37,672 nt of DNA. Origin: JBBIRT01 sp037441725 (GTDB taxonomy: Bacteria; Desulfobacterota; BSN033; UBA1163). The stretch spans positions 1 through 37,672 of the forward strand of contig JBBIRT010000011.1 in the NCBI GenBank assembly GCA_037441725.1, in the 5' to 3' direction. A program made the translations under genes and the position numbers. Of this stretch, positions 16,787 to 24,870 are shown piece by piece. Numbering within the stretch: position 1 is the first letter of the stretch; each line of letters begins with the position of its first letter. Under the pieces are notes generated by a model, which was not told the origin of the DNA, made no database searches, and saw nothing but the letters and a program-made list of their open reading frames with translations.

Positions 16787-17140
16787 ATGAATGCATTGGA
16801 GTTAGTAGAAAGGGAACAGTTAAGGACCGACCTTCCGGAGCTGAAGGTTGGAGATACCGTCCGGGTCCATGTGAAGATTGTAGAAGGAGAGAAGGAAAGG
16901 ATTCAGCCTTTTGAAGGGGTGATCATTCGAAAGAAAGGGGGAGGCATCCGATCTACTTTCACCGTGAGGAAAATCTCATATGGAATTGGGGTGGAAAGGA
17001 TCTTTCCTCTTCACTCACCTCGAATTGATCGGGTTGATATCATCACTCGAGGGAAGGTGAGGAGGGCAAAGCTCTTCTATCTTCGAAGTTTGAAAGGCAA
17101 GGCAGCTAGGATTAAAACTGAAAAGAAAAAGAGTAATTAA
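16787..17140 (+). CDS. rplS: 50S ribosomal protein L19
   Basis: 117 residues. RVHVKIVEGEKERIQPFEGV, IRSTFTVRKISYGIGVERIF and the basic tail YLRSLKGKAARIK are typical of L19 at the subunit interface. The ATG follows GGGAAGGAGAAG. The stop overlaps the rnhB start (TAATG). Confidence 0.96.
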   Translation: MNALELVEREQLRTDLPELKVGDTVRVHVKIVEGEKERIQPFEGVIIRKKGGGIRSTFTVRKISYGIGVERIFPLHSPRIDRVDIITRGKVRRAKLFYLRSLKGKAARIKTEKKKSN

Positions 17141-17808
17141 TGCCTTTTTCATCCCTTCCGTTACACCCCATGGATTATTTCGAGAAGATATATTATCGCC
17201 ATGGCTACCATTGCATTGCCGGGATAGACGAGGCAGGAAGAGGCCCTCTGGCAGGGCCTGTGGTCGCTGCAGCAGTCATCTTACCCGAAAATGGAATCAG
17301 TCAGCCCTTATTCGATTCTAAGACCATTTCTGCAGAGAAAAGAGAGTCCCTTTACCATTTAATTTATTCTGAAGCCGTTGGGGTTGGCATCGGTGTGGTG
17401 GGACAAGAGGAGATTGATCTCATCAATATCCTTCAGGCCACGCGAAAGGCCATGATCTTGGCAGTCAATGACCTCCCTGTTTCTCCCGATTTTATCTTGA
17501 TCGATGGCTCCCATGGGGTCAATCTACCCATTCCTCAAAAGACTATTCCTAAGGGAGACCGTCTCAGTCATTCCATCGCTGCTGCTTCTATTATTTCTAA
17601 GGTAACCCGAGATCGCATCATGTTAGAGTGCCACCAAAAATACCAACAATATAATTTTGCCAAGCATAAAGGATATGGGACCAAAGAACATCGGGAGGCT
17701 ATTGAAAAATTCGGGATTTGTGAATTCCACCGAAAAACCTTCCGGGGAGTGAAAGAATATCTTCAAAAAAATAACTATGGAAAAGAGAGAGTTGGGAAGG
17801 AAGGGTGA
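17140..17808 (+). CDS. rnhB: Ribonuclease HII
   Basis: 222 residues. Degrades RNA in RNA-DNA hybrids and cuts at single ribonucleotides in DNA. Catalytic block GIDEAGRGPLAGPVVAAAVI (Asp-Glu) and the later AAASIISKVTRDRIM are seen, with HKGYGTKEH after that. The start codon overlaps the rplS stop; ATG 17170 is an alternative. The 3' end overlaps yraN by 32 bases in another frame. Confidence 0.94.
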   Translation: MPFSSLPLHPMDYFEKIYYRHGYHCIAGIDEAGRGPLAGPVVAAAVILPENGISQPLFDSKTISAEKRESLYHLIYSEAVGVGIGVVGQEEIDLINILQATRKAMILAVNDLPVSPDFILIDGSHGVNLPIPQKTIPKGDRLSHSIAAASIISKVTRDRIMLECHQKYQQYNFAKHKGYGTKEHREAIEKFGICEFHRKTFRGVKEYLQKNNYGKERVGKEG

Positions 17809-18142
17809 AGAGATCGCCCATCTCTTTTTAAAAAAGAATGGGTATCATATTATCGAAAGAAACTATGGTTGTAAAATGGGTGAAATGGACATCATTGCCC
17901 GAGAGAAGGATACCTTGGTCTTTATAGAAGTGAAAACTCGCACCTCCACCCACTTTGGCCCCCCACAATTGGCTGTCCATGTCAATAAACAGAGACAGCT
18001 GTCAAAGATTGCTTTAAATTATTTAAAAGAGAAGCATCTTAAAGACGTAAAAGCCCGATTTGATGTGGTGGCTATTCTCCTTAATCAAGGAGGGGAACAA
18101 GTTGAATTGATTAAGGATGCCTTTGAATTAAATTATCCCTAA
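17777..18142 (+). CDS. yraN: YraN family (UPF0102) nuclease-fold protein
   Basis: 121 residues. The restriction-endonuclease-like core GEMDIIAREKDTLVFIEVKTR (D, then ExK) is intact. Biochemical role is not settled; the fold suggests a nuclease, and it is commonly found next to rnhB. It starts inside the last codons of rnhB with GGAAAAGAG-type purines upstream. Last gene of the rpsP-rplS block, facing hppA convergently with only 69 bases between. Confidence 0.9.
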   Translation: MEKRELGRKGEEIAHLFLKKNGYHIIERNYGCKMGEMDIIAREKDTLVFIEVKTRTSTHFGPPQLAVHVNKQRQLSKIALNYLKEKHLKDVKARFDVVAILLNQGGEQVELIKDAFELNYP

Positions 18143-18211
18143 CTTAGAACCTCTATCCACCCCCTTTTAAATTGAGAACTATTCTCCAAAAGAAATGGCT
18201 TTATTGCCTGG

Positions 18212-20704
18212 TTAAATGGCCACTTTAGATATGGCCTCTTCCTTAGGGATTCTCATCTTGTAAAATGAACGCCAAACAAAAATCAGCCCTACGATGAAAA
18301 GAGGAATAGCGATATAAGGGGCATAATTGGTTGAGCTTGAACCTCCCTCTTTTGCGTGAACTGCCATCTCAATGGCTATTTCAGTGGCGAGCAATCCAAA
18401 AAGGGTTGAAAACTTAATAATAGGATTTAAGGATACCGAAGAGGTATCTTTAAAAGGGTCACCTACCGTATCACCGATGACCGTAGCCGCATGGAGGGCT
18501 GAACCTTTTTCATTCAAATCAACCTCCACAATCTTTTTCGCATTGTCCCAGGCCCCACCTGTATTCGCCATGTAAACGGCTTGGAATAGGCCAAAACATG
18601 CGATAGAAATCAGGTAGGCGACAAAGAAGTTTGGGTTGAGTAATGCAAAGGCAAGGGTGATGAAAAGGATAGCGATGAAGATGTTCCACATCCCTTTCTG
18701 GGCATATTGGGTACAAATCCTGACAACGGTTTTTGAATCCTCAATATCAGCCTCCTTCTTATCAAGATTCATGTTCTTCTTGATAAATTCAACTGCCCTG
18801 TAAGCACCTGTGGTCACCGCCTGCATAGAAGCACCACTAAACCAAAAGATCACCGCGCCCCCACAGATGAGCCCTAAAAGGATGGGGGCATCGGTCAATT
18901 GTACATGAAGCATGTTCTTGCTCTGGAGAAGAAGGATGATCGAGAAGATCATCGTCGTGGCACCACAAACCGCTGTTCCAATGAGTACGGGCTTGGCTGT
19001 GGCCTTAAAGGTGTTGCCAGCGGAGTCGTTGGCCTCGAGGTAATGCTTACCCTCTTCAAAGTCAGGAGTGAACCCGAAGTTCTTCTTAATCTCATCTTTA
19101 ATGCCCGGAATGGTTTCTGTTTGGGCCAGTTCAAAAATCGACTGGGCGTTATCTGTCACTGGGCCATAGCTGTCAACTGCAATGTTTACAGGCCCCATGC
19201 AGAGGAAACCATAGGCCACAAGACCAAAAGCGAAGATCGAGGGATAGTTGATCACCTCTCCAGGGATGGAAAGGCTGACAAAATAGGCAATGCCCATGAG
19301 AAAAGCAATCAACATGCCTTTGTAAAAGGAGCTGAAGTTACCCGAGACGATCCCAGAAAGGATAGTCAGGGAGGCCCCCCCTTCCCTGGATGCAGTGACG
19401 ATTTCCTGAACATGTCTCGATTTGGAGCTTGTAAAGATTTTGGTGAATTCAGGAATAAGGACAGCAGCCAGAGTCCCACAACTGATAATGGTAGCCAATT
19501 GCCACCAGACATTGGGCATTAGAGTGAGAACACCATCTTTCATTACTTGAAGGTCACTAATCAGAAGGTAGCTCATTCCAAATGAGGTGCTGATACAAAG
19601 GGCCGCTGCAATCCAAATCAACCTCATCAACGGTTCTTCAAAATCGATCTCCTTCTTGCCGCGATACTTTACAGAAGAGATACCCTGATTGACAAAATAA
19701 GAAAGACCTGAACAGAAGTCCATGAGAAATCGCATCGCAAAGATCCACACAATAAGTTTGCCCTGGATGGCTTCTTTGATGGCGCTATCAGGACTCACCA
19801 CAGCCAGAGTGATGAAAGAGATCAAGGCCACACCTGTCACCCCATAGGTTTCAAAGCCATCTGCTGTGGGTCCCACACTATCCCCTGCATTATCACCTGT
19901 GCAATCAGCGATGACCCCTGGATTTCGAGGATCGTCCTCCTTGACTTTGAATACAATCTTCATGAGGTCAGACCCAATATCAGCAATTTTGGTAAAGATA
20001 CCCCCTGCTATTCTCAGGGCGGAGGCCCCTAAGGATTCACCAATGGCAAAACCCAAAAAACAGTACCCCACGATATTGCGAGGAACAAAGAGTAAAATGA
20101 TCACCATCATAATCAGTTCAAGAGAGATGAGAAAAAGTCCTACACTCATTCCTGAACGAAGGGGAATGTTGACCACATCCCATGGTTTTCCAGCCAACGA
20201 GGCGAAGGCCGTACGGGCATTGGCATAGGTATTGATCCGAATCCCATACCAGGCCACGCTATAGGATCCAGCCATCCCTACGATAGAGAAGAGTAGAACT
20301 AAGAGCAGGGTTGGGATGCCTTCTCCTTTTAAGGCCAGAAAATAGAAGGTCATGCATACGGCAATGAAGATAAATAGCATGATGAGGAATTTTCCTTGCT
20401 GAATCAGATAGGTTCGACAGGTTTGATAAATCGTTTCAGCCACCTTGAGCATGGATTCATGAGCCTTCAATCTCTTAACCTGATAGCGAAGAAATAGACT
20501 GATCCCCAAAGTCCCGGCAATGATGCATGCACCATAGAATAGTAGATACCAGGGACGGATACCACCTAACATAGTATAGGGGGCACCTTTATGCAAATCC
20601 GGGATGGCTAAATCTGCCTCACTGGCAAAAACTGAAAGAGGAATGAATAGATTAACAACCATCATCATAAATATTAGCTTTAAAATAAAATCAATCTTTC
20701 TCAT
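18212..20704 (-). CDS. hppA: Membrane-bound ion-translocating pyrophosphatase
   Basis: 830 residues, about 15 or more membrane segments, longer than the usual 670-770. It couples pyrophosphate hydrolysis to H+ or Na+ pumping. The catalytic stretch EDDPRNPGVIAD and GDNAGDSVGPTADGFETY keeps the Asp pattern of the family, but with unusual residues between. GNTFKATAK has Lys at the position where K+-dependent enzymes have Ala, which suggests K+ independence; the ion pumped is not assigned. The N-terminus has a signal-like hydrophobic stretch. ATG 20704 follows AGGAGAAAAGGG; a longer in-frame start at 20776 overlaps the predicted promoter. Confidence 0.93.
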   Translation of the reverse strand: MRKIDFILKLIFMMMVVNLFIPLSVFASEADLAIPDLHKGAPYTMLGGIRPWYLLFYGACIIAGTLGISLFLRYQVKRLKAHESMLKVAETIYQTCRTYLIQQGKFLIMLFIFIAVCMTFYFLALKGEGIPTLLLVLLFSIVGMAGSYSVAWYGIRINTYANARTAFASLAGKPWDVVNIPLRSGMSVGLFLISLELIMMVIILLFVPRNIVGYCFLGFAIGESLGASALRIAGGIFTKIADIGSDLMKIVFKVKEDDPRNPGVIADCTGDNAGDSVGPTADGFETYGVTGVALISFITLAVVSPDSAIKEAIQGKLIVWIFAMRFLMDFCSGLSYFVNQGISSVKYRGKKEIDFEEPLMRLIWIAAALCISTSFGMSYLLISDLQVMKDGVLTLMPNVWWQLATIISCGTLAAVLIPEFTKIFTSSKSRHVQEIVTASREGGASLTILSGIVSGNFSSFYKGMLIAFLMGIAYFVSLSIPGEVINYPSIFAFGLVAYGFLCMGPVNIAVDSYGPVTDNAQSIFELAQTETIPGIKDEIKKNFGFTPDFEEGKHYLEANDSAGNTFKATAKPVLIGTAVCGATTMIFSIILLLQSKNMLHVQLTDAPILLGLICGGAVIFWFSGASMQAVTTGAYRAVEFIKKNMNLDKKEADIEDSKTVVRICTQYAQKGMWNIFIAILFITLAFALLNPNFFVAYLISIACFGLFQAVYMANTGGAWDNAKKIVEVDLNEKGSALHAATVIGDTVGDPFKDTSSVSLNPIIKFSTLFGLLATEIAIEMAVHAKEGGSSSTNYAPYIAIPLFIVGLIFVWRSFYKMRIPKEEAISKVAI

Positions 20705-20757
20705 ACCCTTTTCTCCTATTACCTTAACGCGATGTGTATTAGATAAATTTCTGGAAG

Positions 20758-20786
20758 AATATAAGTTATCGTCCACAAGAAGTCAA
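20758..20786 (-). promoter_or_regulatory. Promoter of hppA
   Basis: On the minus strand, TTGACT (20786-20781), a 17-base spacer, then TATATT (20763-20758). The leader to ATG 20704 is about 47 bases. Repeat copy 3 begins 25 bases further upstream. Confidence 0.6.
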
Positions 20787-20810
20787 GAAATTTTTCACAA
20801 AGTTCTTGGG

Positions 20811-21013
20811 TATTGCTTCACTCAATCGGGGAATCAGGCAGGGATGTCTGAGAAAATTTTATAGCCAAAACCTCAGCTTGTCCCAAGACTACAGAATTCC
20901 TAATGCAATGGAAAGCAATGATTTGTGGGATGAGAATGACCCGCTTTATAAAATTTCAGGGATATTCCTTCCTGATCCTAATATCATCATACCCCACATC
21001 AGTGATTTATTAG
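20811..21013. repeat. Palindromic interspersed repeat, copy 3 (full length, about 203 bp)
   Basis: The most complete copy. The left arm (from TATTGCTTCACTC through AATCAGGCAGGGAT and GAGAAAATTTTATAGCC) pairs with the right arm (TTTATAAAATTTC, then GATATTCCTTCCTGATCCTA and CACATCAGTGATTTATTAG) over roughly 60 bp, imperfectly. The 70-80 base core carries TCCCAAGACTACAGAATTCC and is shared with copies 4, 5 and 6. No coding potential. It fills the space between divergent hppA and the deacetylase gene. Confidence 0.85.
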
Positions 21014-21033
21014 CTTCTTGGCCTCAATTCATC

Positions 21034-21063
21034 TTGACAATAGAAAGGAAAAAAAGTGATAAA
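21034..21063 (+). promoter_or_regulatory. Possible promoter of the deacetylase-family gene
   Basis: TTGACA at 21034-21039 with GATAAA at 21058-21063 (18-base spacer, 4 of 6). Starts 20 bases after repeat copy 3 ends. Confidence 0.42.
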
Positions 21064-21106
21064 TAATTAACGCATAGTTAGCATCCAATATAACCAAGGA
21101 GGGTTC

Positions 21107-22162
21107 ATGAAGCGTACAGGGATTGTTAAAGATCAAAGATATATGGAACATGTGATGGACCCAGGACACCCAGAGAGTCCAGATCGACTTCGTGAGATAT
21201 ATCAAATGATTGAAGAGGAAGAAATGAGAGGCCGCTTCCTCAGCAAAGTGAATCCAAGACCATCTACCCGCGAGGAATTAGAGATGATTCACTCACCCTC
21301 CTATATCGATCTTGTAGCCTCCACCGCTGGAAAATCCTATTTCCGTCTCGATCCAGATACATCAACCTGTGAAAAATCCTATGAGACAGCCCTTCTGGCG
21401 GTTGGTGGTCTCTTAGAGCTGATTAAAGTGGTGATGCAAGGAAAGTTAAACAATGGCTTTGCACTCATTCGACCTCCTGGTCACCATGCTGAACGGAATA
21501 AAGCCATGGGATTCTGCCTTTTTAATAATGTTGCCATAGGTGCTCAATATGCACTTAAAAATTTTTCTCTTAAGAGAATCCTGATCGTGGATTGGGATGT
21601 CCACCATGGGAATGGGACTCAAAATGCCTTCTATGAAGACCCTCAGATCCTTTACTTTTCAACCCATCGATATCATTTTTATCCTGGGAGTGGAGCAGCC
21701 TCTGAGGTTGGAAAAGGAAAGGGAGAAGGTTTCAATGTCAATATTCCCCTCTCACCTGGTTTGGGGGATGTGGGATATGGAATCATCTTTGATAAAATCC
21801 TTAGACCCATCGCCCTAGAATTTCAACCCCAACTGATTTTGGTCTCTGCTGGGTTTGACATCCACTATTTGGATCCCTTAGGAGGAATGGAAGTCTCGGA
21901 GAAAGGGTTTGCGAGAATGACCCAGATCTTGATGGAGATTGCAGAATCTACTACCCAAGGGAAATTAGTTCTCACTCTTGAAGGGGGTTACCATGTCATC
22001 GCTCAGAGGAAGTCTGTTAAGGCTGTTTTAGAGGAGCTTTCACAGGCCTCCCCTCTTGAAAAGCAAGATCTAATTGAACAAGAGAAGATGGGCTATTCAC
22101 AGATGGAACCCCACATCCACCCGATTATAGAAATTCAAAGAAGATATTGGAAGAGTCTATAA
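21107..22162 (+). CDS. Histone deacetylase family protein (AcuC/amidohydrolase type)
   Basis: 351 residues, zinc-dependent deacetylase fold. The catalytic pair H126-H127 in RPPGHHAERNKAMGFCLFNN, metal ligands D162, D164 and H166 in DWDVHHGNGT, the later Asp in SAGFDIHYLDPLGG, and the GGYH near the end are all present, so it should be active. Bacterial members remove acyl groups from polyamines, acetyl-CoA synthetase or other proteins; the substrate cannot be told. The ATG follows AAGGAGGGTTC. It is divergent from hppA across the repeat and convergent with the HU/IHF gene. Confidence 0.92.
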   Translation: MKRTGIVKDQRYMEHVMDPGHPESPDRLREIYQMIEEEEMRGRFLSKVNPRPSTREELEMIHSPSYIDLVASTAGKSYFRLDPDTSTCEKSYETALLAVGGLLELIKVVMQGKLNNGFALIRPPGHHAERNKAMGFCLFNNVAIGAQYALKNFSLKRILIVDWDVHHGNGTQNAFYEDPQILYFSTHRYHFYPGSGAASEVGKGKGEGFNVNIPLSPGLGDVGYGIIFDKILRPIALEFQPQLILVSAGFDIHYLDPLGGMEVSEKGFARMTQILMEIAESTTQGKLVLTLEGGYHVIAQRKSVKAVLEELSQASPLEKQDLIEQEKMGYSQMEPHIHPIIEIQRRYWKSL

Positions 22163-22230
22163 ATGAATTTCAATCCAAATGATTTTTTTAACTTTCTATT
22201 TTCTTCCCCATCTCATTGGTCTAAGATCAT

Positions 22231-22536
22231 TCAGGTGCCTTCTGGATTTATTGAAGTATTAACAGTATTCACCATCTCCTTTAGTTCTTTTCCAACCTTG
22301 AAGAAGGGAAGCTTCTTCGGAGGGACATCCACAATCTCCCCTGTTTTTGGGTTTCTTCCTTTATACCCTCCATAATTCCTCACGATAAAACTACCAAATC
22401 CTCTAATCTCGATTCTTTCACCTCTCTCTAGGCTTTCCTTCATACCATCAAACAAGGTGTCGACAATGACTTTGGCGACCTTTTGGGTGACATTTGCCTT
22501 TTCTGAAACCTTTGTGATGAGTTCAGCCTTGTTCAT
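22231..22536 (-). CDS. HU/IHF family DNA-bending protein
   Basis: 101 residues. MNKAELITKVSEKANVTQK opening, IRGFGSFIVRNYGG and the DNA-gripping arm KGRNPKTGE are typical. HU and IHF subunits cannot be separated by eye; RGFGSF and the length fit either. About ten extra C-terminal residues follow the normal end. The ATG has GGGAGGATTT before it. The gene is small and stands alone, downstream of resB on the minus strand. Confidence 0.93.
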   Translation of the reverse strand: MNKAELITKVSEKANVTQKVAKVIVDTLFDGMKESLERGERIEIRGFGSFIVRNYGGYKGRNPKTGEIVDVPPKKLPFFKVGKELKEMVNTVNTSINPEGT

Positions 22537-22666
22537 AAATCCTCCCTTCTTCTCCTCTTCTCTTTTTGAGGATTGAGATTGAATATTTTTTAATTAATTA
22601 ATCTGCATCCTCTGAGCCATAAGGGGATTAACCCTCAGCTGTCGAAAATCCGATTGATCGTCTATT

Positions 22667-24046
22667 CTAATGGATCTCTTTAATTAGTTTTATCAACTCA
22701 TTCCATGTTTTCTCAAAACCTACTCTATTCTTATTGGTTGAGCCTGCTATAACAATCTCTTTTGAAGGGCTTTTAGAAATCCTCACCCAGACCCTTTGAT
22801 GTGAAAAGAAGAAGGAAACAATAAGACCAAAGATTAATAGGCTACAACCGATCCAGACAATCCACACACCAGGATCCTTTGTAACTTGAAGCCCTGTATA
22901 TTCCTTAGAGGTCATTCCTTCAAAGGTGAGGATGAATTCATCCCCCCTTCTCTCATCTAACTTAGGAGATTTTTTTAGCAACCAAAAGGCTCGGGGTTCT
23001 TGATCAGGTTTAAACAGGACCACTTGAACCCCTTCTCCAAAATCATGAATTTGAGGAGCATATTTTATAACCTGGATCATATGGTTTGAGTTTGGGATAG
23101 GAACAGCTCTTCCCTCTAAGGCCTTAAAAATTGTTTTCTCATTATTCCCTTTCCATTGAACACCGAGGTTAATTTCTTGAATGGACCCATAATTCGATTG
23201 ATAGAAGGCCAATCCCTTATAGTGAAGAGGGTAATTAACTCGAACAGTCTTTTTTAAAACCTCTTTACCATCTTCTATAATGGTAAGGTAACTTATATAC
23301 TCTTTAACGTGTTTCTCTGAGGCCTGGGGATCGTAATAAGTGATATTAAAGTCATCACAGCGCATTGAAAAACCTAAGGGTCGGATGACCTCTTCATCTC
23401 TCACCCTTAGAAAAATGTGATCAACAGACTCTCCTTCAAAGATCTCAACATATCCTCTGAACCCATAAAGAGAGCCTATAATCCCACCAATCAATATAAT
23501 TAGAATGCTTAAATGTGTCACATAGACTCCCAATCTGGAGTATCTTCCTTTCTCTGAAAAGAAGGTAATCCCCTTTTCAGTCTCAATCCGATTCCAATTT
23601 CTAAACCATTTCTTCAATGAAGAGGGTATAACCTTTTCCCAATGGATAGGATTCTGAAATTGAATCCTCTCCATATGAGGCATGGCCTTGAGCATCCGAT
23701 CCTCTAACTCCATTGATCGATGAGAGATCTGGCTCCAAATTCCAGGGAATCTGTGGATGGAACAAGCAATTAAATTGATCACCAAGAGCAAAAGAATGGC
23801 ACTAAACCACCAGGAGTGATACATATCGAAAAGATTAAAGAATCTCAGTACTTCATAAAGACCGATCCCATATCTCTGAATATATTCAGCCTTGGAAGCG
23901 TTCTGGGTGATTACCGTGCCAATTATTGAAAGGATGGCAATAAGAATTAGTAAGACAATGGTAAGCTTGATAGACCGAAAAAAATTATAGAAGATAGAAA
24001 AAATATTATCTTCTTTATTTTTAACTGATTCATCTGACTTTCTCAT
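22667..24046 (-). CDS. resB: Cytochrome c biogenesis protein ResB/Ccs1
   Basis: 459 residues. Part of the system II heme-lyase, which carries heme outward and attaches it to CxxCH motifs. N-terminal membrane segments lie at about 31-48 and 78-98, another at about 173-195, and a final one near 405-425, with a large periplasmic domain between the last two. Blocks FFRSIKLTIVLLILIAILSI and WWFSAILLLLVINLIACS are ResB-like. The partner CcsA/ResC is not in the window. The gene directly follows a tetraheme cytochrome gene, which would need this machinery. Confidence 0.9.
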   Translation of the reverse strand: MRKSDESVKNKEDNIFSIFYNFFRSIKLTIVLLILIAILSIIGTVITQNASKAEYIQRYGIGLYEVLRFFNLFDMYHSWWFSAILLLLVINLIACSIHRFPGIWSQISHRSMELEDRMLKAMPHMERIQFQNPIHWEKVIPSSLKKWFRNWNRIETEKGITFFSEKGRYSRLGVYVTHLSILIILIGGIIGSLYGFRGYVEIFEGESVDHIFLRVRDEEVIRPLGFSMRCDDFNITYYDPQASEKHVKEYISYLTIIEDGKEVLKKTVRVNYPLHYKGLAFYQSNYGSIQEINLGVQWKGNNEKTIFKALEGRAVPIPNSNHMIQVIKYAPQIHDFGEGVQVVLFKPDQEPRAFWLLKKSPKLDERRGDEFILTFEGMTSKEYTGLQVTKDPGVWIVWIGCSLLIFGLIVSFFFSHQRVWVRISKSPSKEIVIAGSTNKNRVGFEKTWNELIKLIKEIH

Positions 24047-24138
24047 TTGCTTTGTTTCTAAGTGATTTTTTTATAACAATCAAACTAATTTGGAAGTTAT
24101 TGAAATTTCTAACATAACTGAGTATTTACTGTCAAGTA

Positions 24139-24176
24139 AAAAAGGGGTAATCCCAATCTAAGAACTACCCCTTTTT
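24139..24176 (-). terminator. Rho-independent terminator after the cytochrome gene
   Basis: 11-bp perfect stem, AAAAAGGGGTA (24139-24149) with TACCCCTTTTT (24166-24176), and a 16-base loop. On the minus strand it ends in a T-run directly after the stem. It separates the cytochrome from resB, so resB probably has its own promoter. Confidence 0.75.
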
Positions 24177-24228
24177 ATTAATCTTTTTCTGTCTTAACTT
24201 TTATAAAAGACAGAAAGTGAGAAAAGAA

Positions 24229-24600
24229 TTATTTTTTGGCTTTCACATGGCACTGAGTGCATACTGTTGGGCCAGCAGGTTTATTAGCCTTTTTAGCTTC
24301 TTCATGGCACCCTTTGCAATCTTTATGATAGGCATCCTTTGCAGCAAGGGTTTTCCCCTCTGCCTTTGCCTTGTGGCAATCTTTGCAAAGTTTTCCGCTG
24401 GTCTCCCCTGCCTTCCATGTATGGTGACACTTTAAGCACTCAATCTTTAACGTCTCTGCATGTTTTTTATGGTTGAATGTCACCTTTCCGTAGGAAGGAT
24501 TAAATTCCACCACATCTTTTGCAAAGACACCGGTCACCATCAGGATGGAGAGTATAAAAAATGTCATAACCCCCATACAGATTAACCCTTTCTTCATCAC
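24229..24600 (-). CDS. Tetraheme c3-type cytochrome
   Basis: 123 residues with a Sec signal peptide ending near VTGVFA. Four CxxCH heme sites: CLKCH, CKDCH, CKGCH and CTQCH. Four further His (FNHKKHAE gives two, CHH one, AYHKD one) can serve as the distal ligands, so all hemes could be bis-His as in class III cytochromes of sulfate and metal reducers. It is a periplasmic electron carrier, probably for hydrogenase, formate or respiratory chains. Two ATGs in a row (24600 and 24597) follow GGGGGTGAAAAGG. A promoter with a perfect palindrome lies upstream. Confidence 0.93.
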   Translation of the reverse strand: MMKKGLICMGVMTFFILSILMVTGVFAKDVVEFNPSYGKVTFNHKKHAETLKIECLKCHHTWKAGETSGKLCKDCHKAKAEGKTLAAKDAYHKDCKGCHEEAKKANKPAGPTVCTQCHVKAKK

Positions 24601-24654
24601 CTTTTCACCCCCTTTCCCTCAATATCTAATCACTCACTCTTCTTTGACTTCAAA

Positions 24655-24682
24655 AGTCTAACAAATATTCAATATTTGTCAA
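24655..24682 (-). promoter_or_regulatory. Promoter of the cytochrome gene
   Basis: On the minus strand, TTGACA (24682-24677), a 16-base spacer, then TAGACT (24660-24655, 4 of 6). The leader is about 48 bases. The spacer is almost entirely occupied by a palindrome. Confidence 0.5.
24661..24679. promoter_or_regulatory. Operator-like palindrome in the cytochrome promoter
   Basis: ACAAATATT-C-AATATTTGT, a perfect 9-bp inverted repeat with one central base, lying between the -35 and -10 boxes and covering part of the -35. This placement fits a repressor site. The regulator is unknown, and the sequence does not match the FNR or Crp consensus. Confidence 0.55.
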
Positions 24683-24701
24683 GAAGAAAAAAATTAAAAA
24701 G

Positions 24702-24830
24702 AATGCTTCACTCATTCGAGCAATTAGGCAGGGTAGTCGGAGAAAATTTTATAGCTGAAACCTAAGTTTGTCCCAAAACTCCAGAATTACCTATGCACTG
24801 GAAGGCTATGATTTGCTGGATGACCCATAT
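24702..24830. repeat. Palindromic interspersed repeat, copy 4 (right arm missing)
   Basis: Left arm AATGCTTCACTCATTCGAGC, AATTAGGCAGGG and GGAGAAAATTTTATAGC, then the shared core with TCCCAAAACTCCAGAATTAC. The match to copy 3 ends near 24830, before the right arm. It lies between the cytochrome and radical SAM genes, both minus strand. Confidence 0.78.
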
Positions 24831-24870
24831 AGGTCAAATTAAATCATGAATGACTCAATAGAGGGTATGC

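Noticed and set aside
20806..21066. Open frame of 86 codons over repeat copy 3
   Set aside because: It is contained in the palindrome and is not preserved in the other copies of the repeat.
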